Assembly (NCBI GenBank): GCA_016650115.1
Contig: JAENWI010000066.1
Location: forward strand, 1 to 7,270
From: Peptostreptococcaceae bacterium
GTDB lineage: Bacteria > Bacillota > Clostridia > Peptostreptococcales > Anaerovoracaceae
DNA length: 7,270 bases
Reading direction: 5' to 3'
Part shown: piece by piece, positions 4,858 through 7,270 of the stretch
How the letters are laid out: each line of letters starts with the position of its first letter
How positions within the stretch are numbered: position 1 is the first letter of the stretch
Translations under genes and position numbers: made by a program
The notes under the pieces: generated by a model
What the model was told of the DNA's origin: nothing
What the model saw: the letters and a program-made list of their open reading frames with translations, nothing else
Database searches by the model: none

Positions 4858-5563
4858 GCTGATCTATGTTGCAGATGATGAAGAAAACATTCGAAAACTT
4901 GTGAAGAATTTTTTAGAGTCTGCGGAATATGACGTGAAGGAATTTGAAACGGGGGATTTACTTTACGATGAATTCATGAGGACTGAATGCGATCTGGTTA
5001 TACTTGATATTATGATGCCGGGAAGCAATGGTTTTGAAATATGCGCGAAGCTGAGAGAAAAGAGTATAGTTCCCATCATCATGCTTACGGCCAGAGATAC
5101 AGATGCGGATTACATAAAGGGAATAACTTTAGGTGGTGACGATTATTTCACAAAGCCTTTCAGCCCTATGTCACTTCTAATGAGAGTCAAGGCCATATTT
5201 AGAAGAATAGAACTGGAAAAAACCCAAAGAGTTGTTTCAGACCAGGAAGAAAAATCGGAACATGTGATTCAATTTGGGGATATTTCCATTGATTTAAACA
5301 GTAAAATGGTATTTATCGATGAAATGGAAATGGGGATTACACCTTACGAGTATAATATGCTGGTTTATTTGTTCGAGAATAAGGAGAAAGCGATTTCTCG
5401 TGAGGAGATATTAGATATGGTTTGGGGATACAATAGCGAGGTTGAGACCAGAGCTGCAGATGATACGGTTAAGAGACTCAGGAAAAAGCTTTCTGACAGT
5501 AATGTTGCTATTGAAACAGTCTGGGGATTTGGATTCAGATTAAATATCAAGGAGAAAAACTGA
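4847..5563 (+). CDS. OmpR/PhoB-family response regulator
   Basis: This 238-residue cytoplasmic transcription factor has a receiver domain (4-118) with acidic Asp10-Asp11, phospho-acceptor Asp54 (LVILDIMMPG), Thr81 and Lys103 (FTKPFSP). A linker follows, then a winged-helix DNA-binding domain (about 140-235) with ITPYEYNMLVYLFENKEKAI, the recognition region DDTVKRLRKKL and VWGFGFRL. It should be phosphorylated by the kinase encoded next; the stop and start overlap as TGATG. The start ATG lies 11 nt inside nadE with only a weak GAGAAAG-type site upstream, so translation probably depends on nadE (coupling). The usual receiver start (KLIYVADDEE) supports this start. Target genes cannot be read. 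Confidence 0.93.
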   Translation: MGNKLIYVADDEENIRKLVKNFLESAEYDVKEFETGDLLYDEFMRTECDLVILDIMMPGSNGFEICAKLREKSIVPIIMLTARDTDADYIKGITLGGDDYFTKPFSPMSLLMRVKAIFRRIELEKTQRVVSDQEEKSEHVIQFGDISIDLNSKMVFIDEMEMGITPYEYNMLVYLFENKEKAISREEILDMVWGYNSEVETRAADDTVKRLRKKLSDSNVAIETVWGFGFRLNIKEKN

Positions 5564-7029
5564 TGGGGATTGGAAAAGGCAAAAGGAGCATCAAGACTAG
5601 AATACTAGTCAGCATTCTGGTTTTAATTGGTGTAATTTTTTGCTGTATAATTTTAGCTTTTAATTCCCTTGTAAATGCCAATATACAAAAAAATGCCATT
5701 AATCAACTTGAACAGGCAATCCGTATAGTTGAAAATAATAACGAGAACCAAGTGGGCAATGCTATTGGCAACAATAAACCGGTGCCTCAAATGAAATCAA
5801 GAGCTGAGTTGCTGATTATTAATGATAGTTATGGCATCGAATATCCAAATGCGGGTAATGAATTGATGAATAATGGAGAGAAATATAAAGCCCTTATCGA
5901 GGCAATAAAATCCGGAGAATATCAGCTTGGTAATAGAGAAATGATAAGGCTGACGACGGAATTTGGAGATTATTACGCTGCGATAATCAAGGTGAATACA
6001 AGTGATTTGCCACAGCAGTTATATATGGTTTTCTTTGTTGATATATCAGGCAACATTGAACTGGCGGTTCAAATAAATCTAATGCTTATTCTTATTTTAG
6101 CGTTTGCTTTTCTTCTTGCCACTTTAACCGCGATTATCTTAGCCGGAAAAATAGCGAAGCCAATCAAAGAACTCACTGGGTTTGCAGAGAGAATAGGGGA
6201 AGGAGATTTTACCGAATGCGGAGTTGATTTTGCTGACCGCGAAATTTCCCGGCTTGCGGATAACATGAATAAGAGTGCAGAGCAATTGGATAAATATGAT
6301 AAAGAACAGAAAATATTTTTCCAAAATGCCTCTCATGAATTAAGAACCCCATTAATGTCAATGAAAGGATATGCAGAAGCGATTAAGTACAAGGTCATTG
6401 AGAGCGAGCATGCAGCTGATATTATCTTGGAAGAAACAGATAAATTGAGTGAAATAGTGGAGGATTTGCTTTATATTTCGAAAATCGACAATATTTCCAA
6501 GGATTACGTGAAAATCAATTGTGACCTCAGAGAAATGCTGTCTAATTGTTGTATTACTGAAAAAGCAAGAGCACTGAATAAAGGGGTTGAATTTGTTTAT
6601 GAATTTGATCAAAAGCCTGTTATGTTCGAATGTGATGAAAAAAGCATGGCGAGAGCATTATTAAATGTCATTGATAACAGCGTACGATATGCAAAAACAA
6701 AAATAGTGGTCAGCTGCAAAATTCAGACGGGAAAGAAAAACGCAGGCAAAAATAAAGGGGAAAAGTTATTGATATCTATTGAGGATGACGGGGAAGGAAT
6801 TTCTCCGGAAGAAGCGCCGTATATATTTGATCGGTTCTTTAAAGGCACTGGAGGCAAAAACGGAATTGGGCTTGCAGTTGTCAAGAGCGTAGTAGAAGAA
6901 CATAATGGTAAGATTTGGGTGGAGAATGTTGGATTCGGGAAGATTGGAGCTGAGAATGTTGGAGTTGGTAAGTCTGGAACTGAAAAGGCCGGATCTGGAA
7001 CGAAATTTAACATAAGCTTTAACAAATAA
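5563..7029 (+). CDS. Membrane sensor histidine kinase
   Basis: This is a 488-residue kinase partner of the upstream regulator. TM1 (about 14-36), an extracytoplasmic sensor (37-170) of no recognised fold and TM2 (171-194) precede a HAMP domain (195-247). The HisKA H-box FFQNASHELRTPLMS has His258. The HATPase domain carries the N-box (Asn372), G1 DDGEGI (408-413), F-box PYIFDRF (419-425) and G2 NGIGLA (433-438), so it looks catalytically complete. A lysine-rich insert lies near 387-402. A tandem repeat (about 455-481, ENVGFGK/ENVGVGK) is inserted before the closing GSGTKFNISF strand. GGAG (5551-5554) lies 8 nt before the ATG, which overlaps the regulator stop by 1 nt. The signal sensed is unknown; linkage to nadE hints at, but does not show, a metabolic cue. 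Confidence 0.93.
   Translation: MGIGKGKRSIKTRILVSILVLIGVIFCCIILAFNSLVNANIQKNAINQLEQAIRIVENNNENQVGNAIGNNKPVPQMKSRAELLIINDSYGIEYPNAGNELMNNGEKYKALIEAIKSGEYQLGNREMIRLTTEFGDYYAAIIKVNTSDLPQQLYMVFFVDISGNIELAVQINLMLILILAFAFLLATLTAIILAGKIAKPIKELTGFAERIGEGDFTECGVDFADREISRLADNMNKSAEQLDKYDKEQKIFFQNASHELRTPLMSMKGYAEAIKYKVIESEHAADIILEETDKLSEIVEDLLYISKIDNISKDYVKINCDLREMLSNCCITEKARALNKGVEFVYEFDQKPVMFECDEKSMARALLNVIDNSVRYAKTKIVVSCKIQTGKKNAGKNKGEKLLISIEDDGEGISPEEAPYIFDRFFKGTGGKNGIGLAVVKSVVEEHNGKIWVENVGFGKIGAENVGVGKSGTEKAGSGTKFNISFNK
6922..7002 (+). repeat. 30-bp in-frame tandem repeat in the kinase gene
   Basis: Unit 1 (6922-6951) and unit 2 (6952-6981) match at 24 of 30 bases by my count, both starting GAGAATGTTGGA. 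A shorter, more divergent third unit (6982-7002) follows. They encode the decapeptide repeats ENVGFGKIGA and ENVGVGKSGT, then EKAGSGT, lengthening a loop between the last strands of the ATPase domain without breaking the frame. Confidence 0.75.
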
Positions 7030-7115
7030 GAAAGAAATGCCTGTTTGGGATCACCCTGTCAATGAAGATGGGGAGAGGCAGACATTTAATGAAAACAAGT
7101 AATGAAAACAATAAA

Positions 7116-7141
7116 AAAAATAGGCCGTCAGGCCTATTTTT
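7116..7141 (+). terminator. Intrinsic terminator after the kinase gene (bidirectional)
   Basis: An 11-bp perfect stem (AAAAATAGGCC 7116-7126 with GGCCTATTTTT 7131-7141) closes a GTCA tetraloop, with an A run before and a T run after. It ends the nadE operon about 85 nt after the kinase stop, and by symmetry the convergent zinc-ribbon gene that stops at 7148. Bases 7030-7115 contain no gene; a weak TGCCT/AGGCA pairing is possible there. Confidence 0.9.
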
Positions 7142-7147
7142 CAATAA

Positions 7148-7270
7148 TTAATAATTATTGTTTCTCTGTCTTTTCTTTGCTTGTCTGCATTCTGGACATC
7201 TTTGAGGTTCGTTTTCGAATCCCTTTTCTTTGTAAAATTCCTGTTCTCCAACAGTGAATGTGAATTCTGC
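7148..7270 (-). CDS. Zinc-ribbon domain protein, C-terminal part
   Basis: The last 40 codons of a minus-strand gene run off the right edge and stop at TAA 7150-7148. The frame reads FTFTVGEQEFYKEKGFENEP followed by QRCPECRQAKKRQR. This matches the end of short Clostridia zinc-ribbon proteins (probable zinc-binding domain type), in which the CPEC pair seen here should form half of a zinc site, with the first Cys pair lying beyond the window. The tail is basic and Asn-rich. A nucleic-acid-binding role is possible but not shown. It converges on the nadE operon and shares its terminator. Confidence 0.75.
   Translation of the reverse strand, partial: AEFTFTVGEQEFYKEKGFENEPQRCPECRQAKKRQRNNNY

Noticed and set aside
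6723..7025. Minus-strand 100-codon open frame opposite the kinase 3' end
   Set aside because: It is a Pro/Ser-rich shadow of the kinase frame and its Gly-rich repeat, with no ribosome site and no recognisable domain.
1..7270. CRISPR array, tRNA, rRNA or transposase gene
   Set aside because: No regularly spaced repeats, no tRNA-like cloverleaf and no transposase or integrase reading frame were seen on either strand.

Overview
The window is low-GC DNA with strong Shine-Dalgarno sites (GGAGG type), sigma-A-like promoters and short overlapping genes. The protein types point to an anaerobic Firmicute of class Clostridia (Eubacteriales): a YtrA-type GntR/ABC operon, a UBA-like/DUF4342 protein, a CC/Se-motif small protein, a short NH3-dependent NadE, OmpR/HisKA two-component pairs and a zinc-ribbon protein. 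This lineage call is inferred from protein style; no database search was run.

Left part (1-2200): a minus-strand operon made of a GntR/YtrA regulator (1757-2128), an ABC ATPase (1022-1756) and an ABC-2 permease (210-1028). The genes are packed with 0-7 nt between or overlapping. The promoter overlaps a 34-bp inverted repeat that looks like the autoregulatory operator, and a strong hairpin at 25-74 probably terminates the operon. A perfect 21-bp direct repeat lies on each side of this operon (197-217 and 2300-2320). The left copy supplies the permease's last codons and stop.

Middle part (2240-4030): a plus-strand promoter with a leader of about 150 nt drives a UBA-like/DUF4342 membrane protein (2431-2979). 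It is followed by the fossil of a two-component system. The first 18 codons of an OmpR-type response regulator are joined, out of frame, to the C-terminal half of a histidine kinase that has lost its sensor and phospho-accepting histidine. Convergent to it is a small minus-strand CC/Se-motif protein (3660-3965).

Right part (4020-7141): back-to-back promoters with overlapping -35 boxes separate the CC/Se gene from a plus-strand operon of nadE (NAD synthase), an OmpR-family response regulator and a sensor histidine kinase. The coding regions overlap by 11 nt and 1 nt, and the operon ends at a near-ideal terminator (7116-7141). The kinase carries a 30-bp in-frame tandem repeat in its ATPase domain. 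The last 123 bases hold the C-terminus of a minus-strand zinc-ribbon protein.

A family of small GC-rich hairpin elements sharing the core CCCTAGC recurs at 104-133 (variant), 176-195, 197-217, 2290-2320 and 4072-4101. Two copies lie in the predicted 5' leaders of the DUF4342 gene and nadE. This family is the least explained signal in the window. It could be a dispersed mobile or palindromic repeat, a recombination site flanking the ABC operon, or a leader RNA structure.
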